Shown here: positions 35,441-44,120 of the stretch, piece by piece
How the letters are laid out: every line of letters begins with the position of its first letter
Position numbering within the stretch: position 1 is the stretch's first letter
Assembly: GCA_048499435.1 (NCBI GenBank)
Contig: JASNZW010000008.1
Location: 62,001 to 126,000, forward strand
DNA length: 64,000 bases
Source of the DNA: DAOTWC01 sp048499435
Lineage (GTDB): Bacteria > Chloroflexota > Anaerolineae > Aggregatilineales > Phototrophicaceae
Reading direction: 5' to 3'
The notes under the pieces: model-generated
The model's input: only the letters and a program-made list of their open reading frames with translations
Told to the model about the DNA's origin: nothing
The model's database searches: none
Program-made: the position numbers and the translations under genes

Positions 35441-36377
35441 ACAGCGCGCCCGGCAGGCGCGGCTGCTGCGGGTCCGGCAGCGCCAGCACGTCCTCGCGCA
35501 GCTCTGCCTCCCACCATTCGTTAAGCTGCGCGCACAGCTCCGCGCTGAACAGGAAGATTGACGCCAGCAGAAACGCCCAGAACAGCATCACAATCACCGT
35601 CGCGATACTGCCATAGACCAGTTGATAGTTCGCGAAGTTGGTCAGATACCAGCCAAACCCGGCTTTGGCCAGCTCCCACCCCACCGCGCCGAACACCGCC
35701 GCCGGCCACACGCTGTCCCACTCAACCGGCCGCGCCGGCACAAAGCGGAAGGCCAGCACGAAGATCGTCAGGTTAAAGCCCAGCGGAACCGCCAGAAACG
35801 CCAGGTCAATCCAGACGCTGGCCTGGCTGAAGAAGATGGTGTGCGCCAGCAGCAGGACCGCCGACACCAGAAACGACAGCGTGATGAGCACAACCAGCGT
35901 GACAGACATGGCGACCGCCAGCAGTCGCTGCCGCCACATGCTGCGCCGCCGCTGCACGCCAAAGATCAGATCAAGCGCGGACGACACATTTGTGAACAGC
36001 CCCAGCCCGGACCACAGCAGGCCGCCCAGCGCCAGCAGCGTAAACGACGAGTTCTGCGCCAGCCCCTGGTCCACGCTCTCCAGCAGCAGGTCCGTGATGC
36101 CCTGCGCGGCCTCTGGCAAAAACAGGCGCAGCGCGCTGGCGATCTGCGTCTGGACGCTGGCCGCGCCCAGCACGCGCGTCAGGCCGACCGCCAGCAGCAG
36201 CAGCAGTGGGAAAACAGAGAACATCGTATAATAGGCCAGGGCCGCCGCGCGCTGCGTGTCGTAGCGCAAGTAGCGGCGCACCGCGCGCTGCAGATAGCCC
36301 GGCAGCGCGCGCGTGGGCGCGTCAAAGCCTTCCCACCATTGCTGAAACCGGCGTCGCCAACGCTGAATCGTCTTCAT
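35439..36377 (-). CDS. YihY/BrkB-family inner-membrane protein
   Basis: A 312-residue protein with about six membrane segments. The family signature is clear: RYLRYDTQRAAALAYYTMFSVFPLLLLLA near the start, FTNVSSALDLIFGV in the middle, then LTFLVSAV-like helices and FRFVPARPVEWDSVWPAAVFGAVGWEL, and YGSIATVIVMLFWAFLLASI. BrkB-like proteins were once called ribonuclease BN; their role (transport or lipid handling) is unsettled. The start codon overlaps the first possible ATG of the divergent HAD gene. Confidence 0.92.
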   Translation of the reverse strand: MKTIQRWRRRFQQWWEGFDAPTRALPGYLQRAVRRYLRYDTQRAAALAYYTMFSVFPLLLLLAVGLTRVLGAASVQTQIASALRLFLPEAAQGITDLLLESVDQGLAQNSSFTLLALGGLLWSGLGLFTNVSSALDLIFGVQRRRSMWRQRLLAVAMSVTLVVLITLSFLVSAVLLLAHTIFFSQASVWIDLAFLAVPLGFNLTIFVLAFRFVPARPVEWDSVWPAAVFGAVGWELAKAGFGWYLTNFANYQLVYGSIATVIVMLFWAFLLASIFLFSAELCAQLNEWWEAELREDVLALPDPQQPRLPGAL

Positions 36378-36408
36378 GCTTACACAGCCACAGGGCCTGG
36401 TTAATCAG

Positions 36409-37041
36409 ATGATTGAGCATAACACATCCACCGCCAAACGCGCAGTTATTTTCGACTTCGGCGGCGTGCTCATGCGCACCGTTGATTACGCGCCGCGCCA
36501 CGCCTGGGATGACCGGCTGGGGCTGCCGCACGGCAGCGTTGAGCAGGCGGTGCACGGCAGCGCCGTCTGGCGCGCGGCGCAGTTAGGGCGCGTCGAACCG
36601 GCGCGCTGCTGGGCCGACGCCGCCGCCCGACTGGGGCTGGACGCGGCGGCAGCAGCCGAACTGCGGCGCACCTTCTTCAGCGGCGACCAGCTCGACGCCG
36701 ACCTGATCGCCCTGCTCCACGAGCTGCGCCGCGCCGGGCACACGGTCGGGCTGCTCAGCAACGACACGCTCGACCTGCGGGACTGGCTGCGCGCGCTGGG
36801 GATTGACGCGCTGTTCGACCCGCTGCTCATCTCCGCCGCGCTTGGCGCTATGAAGCCCGACGCCGCCGCCTACCAGGCGCTGCTGGCGGCGCTGCGCCGG
36901 CCAGCCGATGAGGTTATCTTCATTGACGACCTGCCCGCCAACGCCGCCGGCGCGCAGGCGGCGGGCATCCACGCTGTCCGCTACACGGCGGGCATGGACC
37001 TGCGCGCCGCGCTGGCCCCGCTGCTGATCGCCAGCCGTTGA
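36409..37041 (+). CDS. HAD-superfamily (subfamily IA) hydrolase
   Basis: A phosphatase-like protein of about 210 residues. Motif I is AVIFDFGGVLM, in which the second Asp of DxD is replaced by Gly (FDFGG), as in the epoxide-hydrolase N-terminal/YihX-type branch. Motif II is GLLSNDT, motif III Lys in GAMKPDAAAYQ, and motif IV FIDDLPANAAGAQAAG. The replaced Asp is the general acid of typical phosphatases, so activity may be altered. ATG 36409 starts near the fold; ATG 36376 would overlap the divergent gene. No clear ribosome binding site for either. Confidence 0.85.
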   Translation: MIEHNTSTAKRAVIFDFGGVLMRTVDYAPRHAWDDRLGLPHGSVEQAVHGSAVWRAAQLGRVEPARCWADAAARLGLDAAAAAELRRTFFSGDQLDADLIALLHELRRAGHTVGLLSNDTLDLRDWLRALGIDALFDPLLISAALGAMKPDAAAYQALLAALRRPADEVIFIDDLPANAAGAQAAGIHAVRYTAGMDLRAALAPLLIASR

Positions 37042-37111
37042 AGCGCGCCGGGCGGCAGTTGTGTTAGTATAAATAGTGATGTGCCGTGCGCGCCGCCAGG
37101 AGGGTTGAAGC

Positions 37112-37477
37112 ATGCCTCAGATTGACATTCAGCAGATCATCCACCTGCTGAGTCCGCGTTCAGGAACCGAGCTGCTGTGGGACATTATGCTGTACGCCGT
37201 CTTCATCTTCGGCCTGATCACCATGTTCATGCAGAGCGACAAAACGCTGCTGCCGACGCTGATGATGGCGGGGGTCGCGCTGATCGCCGTGATCTCCAAG
37301 CTCCAACTGCTGCCGGCGCGCAACATCATCACGCTGGTGCTGAACGCCGTCATGGCGATCTTCCCGCTGATGGTGGCCGCCTTCACCAAAGCGCCGAAGT
37401 CGCGGCCAACGGCGCTGCTCACCGCGCTGGCCGGCGCGGTCTACGCGATCACGTTCCTGCTGTTCGCGCAGCAGTAA
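37112..37477 (+). CDS. Small four-helix membrane protein
   Basis: A 121-residue protein of unknown function. A short polar N-terminus (about 1-20) is followed by four hydrophobic segments (about 22-40, 46-62, 68-88 and 100-119) with few charges in between (QSDKTLLP, APKSRPT). AGGAGGG lies 6 bases before the ATG, and TGT-TAGTAT (37062-37070) could be an extended -10. It ends 4 bp before the phosphosugar transferase gene and so may belong with the polysaccharide locus. Confidence 0.75.
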   Translation: MPQIDIQQIIHLLSPRSGTELLWDIMLYAVFIFGLITMFMQSDKTLLPTLMMAGVALIAVISKLQLLPARNIITLVLNAVMAIFPLMVAAFTKAPKSRPTALLTALAGAVYAITFLLFAQQ

Positions 37478-37481
37478 CCTG

Positions 37482-38216
37482 ATGCCCGCCCGCACCCTGC
37501 GCGCCGCGCTGGCCGCCGCCGCGCTCGCCGTGACGGCGGCCTGTCTGCTGCGCGCGCGCCCCGCGCCAGCGGCCCGCCGGGGGCCGCGCGGCTACGCGCT
37601 CAAGCGCCCGCTGGATGTGTGTGTCGCGGCGGCGGCGCTGGTCGTGTTCGCCCCGGTGATGCTGGCGGCGGCGCTGGCCATCCGCCTGACGATGGGCGCG
37701 CCGGCCCTGTTCCGGCAGACGCGCCCCGGCCTGCATGGGCAGCCGTTCACGCTGCTCAAGTTCCGCACCATGACCGACCAGCGCGGCCCCGACGGCGCGC
37801 CCCTGCCCGACGCTGACCGCCTGACGCCGTTGGGGCGCTTCCTGCGCCGCACCAGCATAGACGAGCTGCCGCAGCTTATCAACGTGCTGCGCGGCGAGAT
37901 GAGCGTGGTCGGCCCGCGCCCGCTGCTGCTGGCGTATCTGCCGCTGTACACGCCGCAGCAGGCCCGCCGCCACGACGTGCGCCCCGGCATCACCGGTTGG
38001 GCGCAGGTCAATGGGCGTCAGGAGATTCCCTTCAGCCAACGACTTGAGCGTGATGTCTGGTATGTTAATCGTTGCAGCATGTGGATCGACCTGAAGATCC
38101 TTTTTATGACGGTTTATCGCGTGTTTGCAAAAAAGGGTGTGATTCCAGGCCAAGATGTTGCCGAAGTGGATGATTTAGGTCTAAGTAATGACAAAAGGCT
38201 CATGAAAAAGGTGTAG
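37482..38216 (+). CDS. Polyprenyl-phosphate phosphosugar transferase (WbaP/PglC type)
   Basis: A 244-residue bacterial sugar transferase that places the first sugar-1-phosphate on undecaprenyl phosphate. A re-entrant N-terminal hydrophobic segment (about 48-70) follows KRPLDVCV; the catalytic core shows LFRQTRPGLHGQPFTLLKFR and RRTSIDELPQLINVLRGEMS, VGPRPLL and GITGWAQVNGRQ. It is the short, single-domain (PglC-like) form. Its codon usage changes abruptly near 38,040 (about residue 187): the rest of the gene is A+T-richer and continuous with the following island, so the gene is probably a recombination product. Confidence 0.92.
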   Translation: MPARTLRAALAAAALAVTAACLLRARPAPAARRGPRGYALKRPLDVCVAAAALVVFAPVMLAAALAIRLTMGAPALFRQTRPGLHGQPFTLLKFRTMTDQRGPDGAPLPDADRLTPLGRFLRRTSIDELPQLINVLRGEMSVVGPRPLLLAYLPLYTPQQARRHDVRPGITGWAQVNGRQEIPFSQRLERDVWYVNRCSMWIDLKILFMTVYRVFAKKGVIPGQDVAEVDDLGLSNDKRLMKKV

Positions 38217-38220
38217 AAGC

Positions 38221-38754
38221 TTGCAAATTCTCCGTGAACAGTTTATTTTGCGCCGTCCTGAACCTAAAGACGTTGAACATCTCTATTTATACCGTAACGA
38301 CTGGGAAGCCATACGGTCTCTAGGTGGTTTTAGTTCTGGCTATTCGATTAAGGACTTACAGGAGTGGGTTGAGTTTCACCGGAATCGAAAGGATGAGATC
38401 ATCTGGGTTATTGGCGATCGAGCCAACGATACTTGTTTGGGCCATGTTGGACTCTATGACATAGATTACCGTGTTCGCAAAGCTGAGTTTGCGATCTTGA
38501 TTGGCGAGAAATCTTGCTGGGGAAAAGGTCTTGGTCAAAGCATAACACAAGCAACGATTGATTACGGTTTTGACCAACTAAATCTCCATCGCATCGAATT
38601 AGAGGTCTTGGCTAATAATTCTCGTGCTATCCATATTTACGAAAAACTGGGGTTCAGGCGTGAAGGTATCCAACGCGACGCTCAGTTTCGCGATGGGCAG
38701 TACATTGACGTAATTATTATGGCACTTCTGGAGCATGAGCGAAATCGGCGGTGA
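38221..38754 (+). CDS. GNAT-family N-acetyltransferase (RimJ/RimL or PseH-like)
   Basis: A 177-residue acetyl-CoA-dependent acyltransferase. It has a typical start (ILREQFILRRPEPKDVEHLY), the acetyl-CoA pyrophosphate-binding segment SCWGKGLGQSITQATIDYGF, and the C-terminal LHRIELEVLANNSRAIHIYEKLGF. In a polysaccharide locus it probably acetylates an amino sugar nucleotide. TTG 38221 is the only start that gives the full fold; it lies 4 bp after the sugar transferase and overlaps the next gene by 20 bp. Low-G+C codon usage. Confidence 0.88.
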   Translation: MQILREQFILRRPEPKDVEHLYLYRNDWEAIRSLGGFSSGYSIKDLQEWVEFHRNRKDEIIWVIGDRANDTCLGHVGLYDIDYRVRKAEFAILIGEKSCWGKGLGQSITQATIDYGFDQLNLHRIELEVLANNSRAIHIYEKLGFRREGIQRDAQFRDGQYIDVIIMALLEHERNRR

Positions 38755-39784
38755 TTTCTATTGGCCAGGATTACCACTAGGCGAGTGTCTGCCCTGGCCG
38801 GAACCACATACCTTTTTCAGTACGTGCAGAGCAGTCGTCGTTTCGGTTGCACGGCAGATACGTCGCCAAAGATTATGGCTTCCGGTTTATTTCTGTCCCC
38901 ATACCTCTCAGTATTGGCGGGATAGCGGGATTGAGCTGATACGTTACAACGATAATCCCATGCGGTCGCAGCCAGACTGGTCAACATTGAATCCCAATCC
39001 AGGTGATATGGTTCTTGCTCTAAACTATTTTGGCGTTCGTACAGCTAATCCCTGGTTGAATTGGAAAAGAGCATATCCTGAGGCTACTCTGCTTGAAGAT
39101 CATACCCATGATCCATTGTCAGCATGGGCAGGCAACTCAACAGCAGACTATGCATTTGCCTCTTTGCGGAAGACGCTTCCTACACCTGACGGCGCGATCG
39201 TGTGGTCGCCCACTGGAGATCTTCTGCCAAGCGAACCAACAGGACAAGACTGGGCCGGTAGCGCTCTGAAGCTAGCTGGCATGATTTGGAAGATGGAATA
39301 TATCAACGGCAATGAATCAGTTCCGGCATTGAAGGAGGCTTTTCGTAAGTTTCAGATCGAGGGAGAGAAGAACCTCGATCTAGTTCCAGATCAACAGATT
39401 ACGCCCTGGAGTCGTGCATTGTTGCAGGAAGGATTTCCCTCCACATGGCGGCTTCAGCGTGAAAACAATGTTCGCCAAATATTGGAATCGTTTCCTCGCA
39501 CAGAATGCATTAGCCCTCTGTTCGAAACCTGGACACAAGGTTGCTGCCCATTCAATGTAATCCTAATTGCCGACTCAATAGCCCAACGCGATGCACTTAG
39601 GAAACACCTGATTGATGCCAGGATTTATCCATCTATTCACTGGGAGCTGCCTGAAGAAACAAAAGGAGAAGCAAGAGACATATCTCAACGCATTCTCACG
39701 ATTCCTGTGGATCATAGATGTACGGCAAGAGATCAGGCCCGTATCATCCACGAATTGAATGACTATTTGGTTTCTCGCATGTAA
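38735..39784 (+). CDS. Divergent DegT-like PLP-dependent aminotransferase
   Basis: A 349-residue protein that looks like a remote DegT/DnrJ fold-type I enzyme. LWLPVYFCPHTSQYWRDSGI, then GDMVLALNYFGV, and ATLLEDHTHDPLSAWAG matches the position where family members carry the Asp that holds the PLP ring. YAFASLRKTLPTPDGAIVW supplies a candidate Schiff-base Lys. Other usual motifs are weak, so it could be a sugar aminotransferase for an unusual substrate or a non-catalytic relative. Low-G+C cassette; overlaps the GNAT gene. Confidence 0.65.
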   Translation: MSEIGGDFYWPGLPLGECLPWPEPHTFFSTCRAVVVSVARQIRRQRLWLPVYFCPHTSQYWRDSGIELIRYNDNPMRSQPDWSTLNPNPGDMVLALNYFGVRTANPWLNWKRAYPEATLLEDHTHDPLSAWAGNSTADYAFASLRKTLPTPDGAIVWSPTGDLLPSEPTGQDWAGSALKLAGMIWKMEYINGNESVPALKEAFRKFQIEGEKNLDLVPDQQITPWSRALLQEGFPSTWRLQRENNVRQILESFPRTECISPLFETWTQGCCPFNVILIADSIAQRDALRKHLIDARIYPSIHWELPEETKGEARDISQRILTIPVDHRCTARDQARIIHELNDYLVSRM

Positions 39785-39837
39785 AATTAGATCTCAGTAA
39801 ATTTGGGTAGTTTGACAAGAGGCAACCTGACAATCGT

Positions 39838-40878
39838 ATGGTATTTGAGTTTATTGACCCTGATAATCAAAAGTGGATCCAGGCCCTCAAGCGAATAAGA
39901 CACGACATCTATCACTTACCCGAATACGTTACATTCGCTGCAAATCATGAAGGCGGTACACCGACAGCATTTTTTGCAGAAGTAGGTACTGGGTATTGTC
40001 TGATACCTCTTTCTATTCGTCCGATTCCCTACAAATGTAAGATGACGGACGCCAGTGCACCCTATGGTTATGCTTCTCCCATCATTTCTAGTGAGATGCG
40101 TGCTATTGAGTTAGATACATGCTTGCGGGAGTTTGCTGACCGCGCTGCACAACTTGGACTTGTATCAGTTTTTCTGCGATTACATCCTTTACTTTCACTA
40201 AACCTAGAGACTTTGAGTCAGCACGGTCAAGTGCAGTTCCACGGACCTACCGTCTATGTTGACCTAACCTTATCATTTGACACACTATGGAACAAAATTC
40301 GAGATGGTCATCAAGCGAACATTCGCACATTACAAACACAAGGCTTCCAGGTAGAGATTGACAACTGGGAGCGATTAGACAACTTTGTAAGAATATATAA
40401 GTCAACGATGGAACGCGTAAATGCTGGTCAGTTCTACAAATTTTCCTGGGAATACTTCGAGAAACTGCGATCATCAATTGGCAGTAAACTTCACATATTC
40501 TCTGTAATATCTCCGACAGGAGAGTATTCCGCTGGCGCGCTGTTTACCGAGCATGAAGGGATTGTAGAGTATCACCTAAGCGGCACAGATATTAATTACA
40601 TTAAGTCTTCGCCATCAAAACTGATGCTCTATGAAGCTATCAAATGGGCTAAGGCACGAGAAGATCGGTATCTCCATTTGGGTGGTGGGCAGGGAGCAAA
40701 AGAAGACACACTCTATGCCTTCAAAGCGGGATTCTCTGACAAAAGGTCTAAATTCTACACTTATCGGATGATCGTTCGGCCTCAACTATACCAGCAGTTG
40801 TGTGACAACTGGCAGCAGACCACCGGCATTAAACTGCCGGCAACGGATTTTTTTCCTCTTTATCGCCATCCACATTGA
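39838..40878 (+). CDS. FemAB/GNAT-like acyltransferase
   Basis: A 346-residue protein with two GNAT-like halves, resembling FemAB-related proteins of polysaccharide loci. Features are LSFDTLWNKIRDGHQANIRT, then MERVNAGQFYKFSWEYFEKL, SAGALFTEHEGIVEYHLSGT, and the C-terminal LMLYEAIKWAKAREDRYLHL with LGGGQGAKEDTLYAFKAGFS. FemAB enzymes transfer amino acids from tRNA to peptidoglycan; relatives in exopolysaccharide clusters are thought to acylate sugars. The exact reaction is not known. Low-G+C codon usage, 53 bp after the aminotransferase. Confidence 0.82.
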   Translation: MVFEFIDPDNQKWIQALKRIRHDIYHLPEYVTFAANHEGGTPTAFFAEVGTGYCLIPLSIRPIPYKCKMTDASAPYGYASPIISSEMRAIELDTCLREFADRAAQLGLVSVFLRLHPLLSLNLETLSQHGQVQFHGPTVYVDLTLSFDTLWNKIRDGHQANIRTLQTQGFQVEIDNWERLDNFVRIYKSTMERVNAGQFYKFSWEYFEKLRSSIGSKLHIFSVISPTGEYSAGALFTEHEGIVEYHLSGTDINYIKSSPSKLMLYEAIKWAKAREDRYLHLGGGQGAKEDTLYAFKAGFSDKRSKFYTYRMIVRPQLYQQLCDNWQQTTGIKLPATDFFPLYRHPH

Positions 40879-41011
40879 ACTCTGGTATTACAACCGTTAA
40901 CTTGCATTCTTCACAACTTAGCTTAAGATGAATTAAGCGGCCCCAATTTTGTAAATACGAGCACACCTTTATGGGGGCTGCCAGAACGTTCATCAAAAAG
41001 GACTCATTTCC

Positions 41012-42199
41012 ATGTCCACCTACCCTGCGCTGTTAGGGGGCACGCCTGTCTTCGACCCGCCAATCCCCATCACGCGCCCGCTGCTGCCGGCCTTCGACAC
41101 CGTCGCCGGCGGCGTGCGGGAGATGCTCGCCAGCGGCATGGTGACCAAAGGCCGCTGGCTGCGCCAGTTCGAGGACGCGCTGGCGGCGCACCTGGGCGTG
41201 CGGCACGCGGTCGCCGTCTCAAGCTGCACCACCGGCCTTATGCTCACCTATCAGGCGCTGGGCCTGACGGGCGAGGTGATCGTCCCCAGCTTCACGTTCA
41301 TGGCGACCGTCAGCGCGCTGGTCTGGAACGGCCTGCGCCCGGTCTTTGTGGACGTGGACCCCGCCACCACCAACATAGACCCGGCCGCCGCCGCGCGCGC
41401 CATCACGCCGCGCACCAGCGCCATCGTCGCCGTCCACAACTTCGGCGCCCCGGCGGACATCGCCGCGCTGGAAGCGCTGGCGGCGCGGCACGGCCTGCCG
41501 CTGCTCTTTGACGCCGCGCACGGCTTCGGCGCGCGGTACGCGGGGCAGCCGGTGGGCGCGCAGGGCGCGGCCCAGGTGTTCAGCCTCAGCCCGACCAAGC
41601 TGCTGATCGCCGGCGAGGGCGGCGTTGTCGCCACCAACGACGACGCGCTGGCCGCCGCCGTCCGCGTCGGGCGTGAGTACGGCAACGCCGGCGATTACGA
41701 CAGCCGCTTCGCCGGTATCAACGCGCGCCTGCCAGAGTTCAACGCCTGCCTGGGCCTGCACAGCCTGGCGCTGCTGGAGGACGCCGCGCAGCACCGGGGC
41801 CGCATCGCAGACCTGTTCCGGCGCGAGCTGGGCCGCCTGCCGGGCATCAGCTTCCAGACGGTGCGCCCGCAGGACCGCAGCTCGTACAAGGACTTCGCCA
41901 TCACGGTGGACCCGGACGCCTGCGGCCTGACGCGCGACACGCTGGCGCTGGCGCTCGCCGCTGACGGCGTAGACACGCGCAAGTATTACGATCCGCCGTG
42001 CCACCGCCACACAGCCTACCGCCAGTTCGCCCCGCCAGAGGGCGCGCTGCCCGGCACAAACCTGCTGGCCGCGCGCTCGCTCAGCCTGCCGATCTGGTCG
42101 CACATGAGCGCGGCGGTGGCGCAGGACATCTGCGCGGCGCTGGCGCGCATCCAGCAGCACGCCGGCGCTGTCAGCGCCGCCGCGGCGGTCGCGCCGTAA
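41012..42199 (+). CDS. DegT/DnrJ/EryC1/StrS sugar aminotransferase
   Basis: A 395-residue PLP enzyme that aminates 4-keto or 3-keto sugar nucleotides. It shows ALAAHLGVRHAVAVSSCTTG, VIVPSFTFMATVSALVWNGL, PLLFDAAHGFGARYAG (PLP Asp), the Schiff-base Lys in FSLSPTKLLIAGEGGVVATN, and the C-terminal DTRKYYDPPCHRHTAYRQFA. AAGGA precedes the ATG. G+C-rich again, so it lies just beyond the island. The next gene is a sugar-nucleotide 4,6-dehydratase, whose product would be its substrate. Confidence 0.93.
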   Translation: MSTYPALLGGTPVFDPPIPITRPLLPAFDTVAGGVREMLASGMVTKGRWLRQFEDALAAHLGVRHAVAVSSCTTGLMLTYQALGLTGEVIVPSFTFMATVSALVWNGLRPVFVDVDPATTNIDPAAAARAITPRTSAIVAVHNFGAPADIAALEALAARHGLPLLFDAAHGFGARYAGQPVGAQGAAQVFSLSPTKLLIAGEGGVVATNDDALAAAVRVGREYGNAGDYDSRFAGINARLPEFNACLGLHSLALLEDAAQHRGRIADLFRRELGRLPGISFQTVRPQDRSSYKDFAITVDPDACGLTRDTLALALAADGVDTRKYYDPPCHRHTAYRQFAPPEGALPGTNLLAARSLSLPIWSHMSAAVAQDICAALARIQQHAGAVSAAAAVAP

Positions 42200-42210
42200 G
42201 GTCAACCAGC

Positions 42211-44115
42211 ATGCTGCCAGGCGTCAACATCAGCATGCCGCGTCACCACCTCAAACAGGTCGCTGTCTGGGTCGCGCTGGATATCGCCATCATGGTGGCC
42301 GTCTACCTGCTGGTGTATTCCGCCCGGCTGATGCAGGTGTCGCCCGCTGACCTGCTGCAGCTGCTGCCGGCGGCGCTGGTCGCGGCGCTGGCGATGGTCG
42401 CGACGCTTTATCTGGCGGGCGTCTATCACCAGATGTGGCTGCACACCAGCGGCCGCCAGGCCGGGATGATCGTCAACGCCGCGCTGACGGCGACGGCTAT
42501 CATGCTGGTGGTGGACGTGCTGCTCACGCCGCGCCCGCTGCCCATCAGCGTGATCGTCCTCGGCAACGCGCTGGCCGCCAGCGGGTTCATCGCCCTGCGC
42601 TATCGCAGCCCGCTCACCGTTGACTCGGCCCGCGACCTGCTGCACCTGCGCCAGGCCGACGCCGCCAGCACCAGCGTGCTGATCATCGGCGCGGGCGAGG
42701 CCGGGCAGATGCTGGCGCTGCAACTGCGGCGCAGCCGGCAGCGCGGACGCTACCGCGTCGTCGGCTTCATTGACGACGACCCGCACAAACAGGGACTGTT
42801 TATCGAAGGGTGTTCGGTGCTGGGCACGCGCCAGGCCATCCCGCAGGTGGTCAGCCGCCACAGCGTCGGCCTGATCGTGCTGGCGATCCACAACATCCCC
42901 GGCCAGGACTTCCGCGCCATCCTCGCGCTGTGCGAAGCCACCAATGCGCGCATTAAGGTGATCCCTGACCTGTTCGGCATTATGTCCACGCAGCACAACA
43001 CGCCGCTGCTGCGCGACGTGCGCCCTGAGGACCTTATCGGGCGCAGCGTGATCCGCCCTAACAAAGCCATTGACCTGGCGCCGGTGCTGTACAAAACGGT
43101 GCTGGTGACGGGCGCCGCCGGGTCTATCGGCGCTGAACTGTGCCGCCAGCTTCCGGCCTACGCGCCGGCGCGCGTCATCCTGCTGGATAACAACGAGAGC
43201 GGGCTGCACGACCTGGTCACGGAGCTGAGCGCGCGCTTCCCGGAAACGGAATTTGTGCCCGTGCTGGCCGACATCACGGTGCGGCGGTCAGTGGAGGCGG
43301 CACTGCGCCGCTTCCCGGTGCAGGTGCTCTTTCACGCGGCGGCCTACAAACACGTGCCCCTGCTCCAGTTTTACCCGGACGAGGTGCTGCGGGTGAACAT
43401 CGGCGGCACGCGCTGCCTGGCTGAGCTGGCGCGGGACTACGGCGTCGCGCGCTTTGTCCTCATTTCGACGGACAAAGCCGTAGACCCGGCGAACGTTATG
43501 GGGGCCAGCAAGCGCATCTGCGAACTGATCGTGCAGGCGCTGGGCCGCGAACGCGGCCACAGCACGCGCTTCACGGCGGTGCGCTTCGGCAACGTGCTGG
43601 GCAGCCGGGGCAGCGTGCTGCCCATCTTCGAGCGCCAGATCGCCGGCGGCGGCCCGGTCACGGTCACGCACCCGGACATGACGCGCTACTTCATGAGCAT
43701 CCCCGAAGCCGCCAGCCTGGTGATTCAGGCGGCGTGCCTCACGGAAGGCAACGACATTTTCCTGCTCAGAATGGGCGAGGTAGTGCGCATCGTGGAGCTG
43801 GCGGAGCGCATGATCAGGCTGCGCGGCCTGCGCCCCTATGAGGATATAAGCATCTGCTTTACAGGCGTGCGCCCCGGCGAGAAGCTGCACGAAACGCTGC
43901 ACACCGCCGCCGAACGCCCGCTTGAGACCGTTCACCCCGGCATTATCAAGCTGCTCAGCGACAGCGCCGTGCCGGCAGAGGAACTGTTCGCCCGCCTGGA
44001 CGAGCTGCTCGCCAGCGGCATTGACAGCCAGGACAGCGCGCTGGCCCGGCTGCGCGGCGTCATTGACGGCAGCGCAGCGGCGGGCCAGCCGCACCCCATA
44101 AACGCGGCAGGCTAG
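42211..44115 (+). CDS. Membrane-bound nucleoside-diphosphate-sugar 4,6-dehydratase (CapD/WbpM/PglF type)
   Basis: A 634-residue protein with four N-terminal membrane segments (about 15-130), a CoA-binding-like Rossmann domain (SVLIIGAGEAGQML), and a C-terminal dehydratase domain with VTGAAGSIGAEL. The catalytic segment LISTDKAVDPANVMGASKR has Met where Tyr is usual, as in the WbpM/FlaA1 group (Ser-Met-Lys triad). It converts UDP-GlcNAc-like substrates to 4-keto-6-deoxy sugars. ATG 42211 has AAGG 9 bases upstream; the frame extends further up inside degT but without a plausible start. Confidence 0.93.
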   Translation: MLPGVNISMPRHHLKQVAVWVALDIAIMVAVYLLVYSARLMQVSPADLLQLLPAALVAALAMVATLYLAGVYHQMWLHTSGRQAGMIVNAALTATAIMLVVDVLLTPRPLPISVIVLGNALAASGFIALRYRSPLTVDSARDLLHLRQADAASTSVLIIGAGEAGQMLALQLRRSRQRGRYRVVGFIDDDPHKQGLFIEGCSVLGTRQAIPQVVSRHSVGLIVLAIHNIPGQDFRAILALCEATNARIKVIPDLFGIMSTQHNTPLLRDVRPEDLIGRSVIRPNKAIDLAPVLYKTVLVTGAAGSIGAELCRQLPAYAPARVILLDNNESGLHDLVTELSARFPETEFVPVLADITVRRSVEAALRRFPVQVLFHAAAYKHVPLLQFYPDEVLRVNIGGTRCLAELARDYGVARFVLISTDKAVDPANVMGASKRICELIVQALGRERGHSTRFTAVRFGNVLGSRGSVLPIFERQIAGGGPVTVTHPDMTRYFMSIPEAASLVIQAACLTEGNDIFLLRMGEVVRIVELAERMIRLRGLRPYEDISICFTGVRPGEKLHETLHTAAERPLETVHPGIIKLLSDSAVPAEELFARLDELLASGIDSQDSALARLRGVIDGSAAAGQPHPINAAG

Positions 44116-44120
44116 CTAGC

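Larger units (their letters stand above)
38040..41010. other. Low-G+C island inside the polysaccharide locus
   Basis: Lines I counted inside (38041, 38281, 40321, 40741) have 42-48% G+C, against 65-70% just outside (37981, 41041). It covers the 3' end of the phosphosugar transferase gene, three complete genes and a 130-bp A+T-rich spacer. No integrase, transposase or end repeats are visible, so homologous recombination is the likeliest route of entry. Confidence 0.85.

Noticed and set aside
41998..42210. Extended N-terminus of the sugar-nucleotide dehydratase overlapping degT
   Set aside because: The added residues are Arg/Pro-rich shadow sequence of degT; the membrane domain starts after ATG 42211, which has a ribosome binding site.
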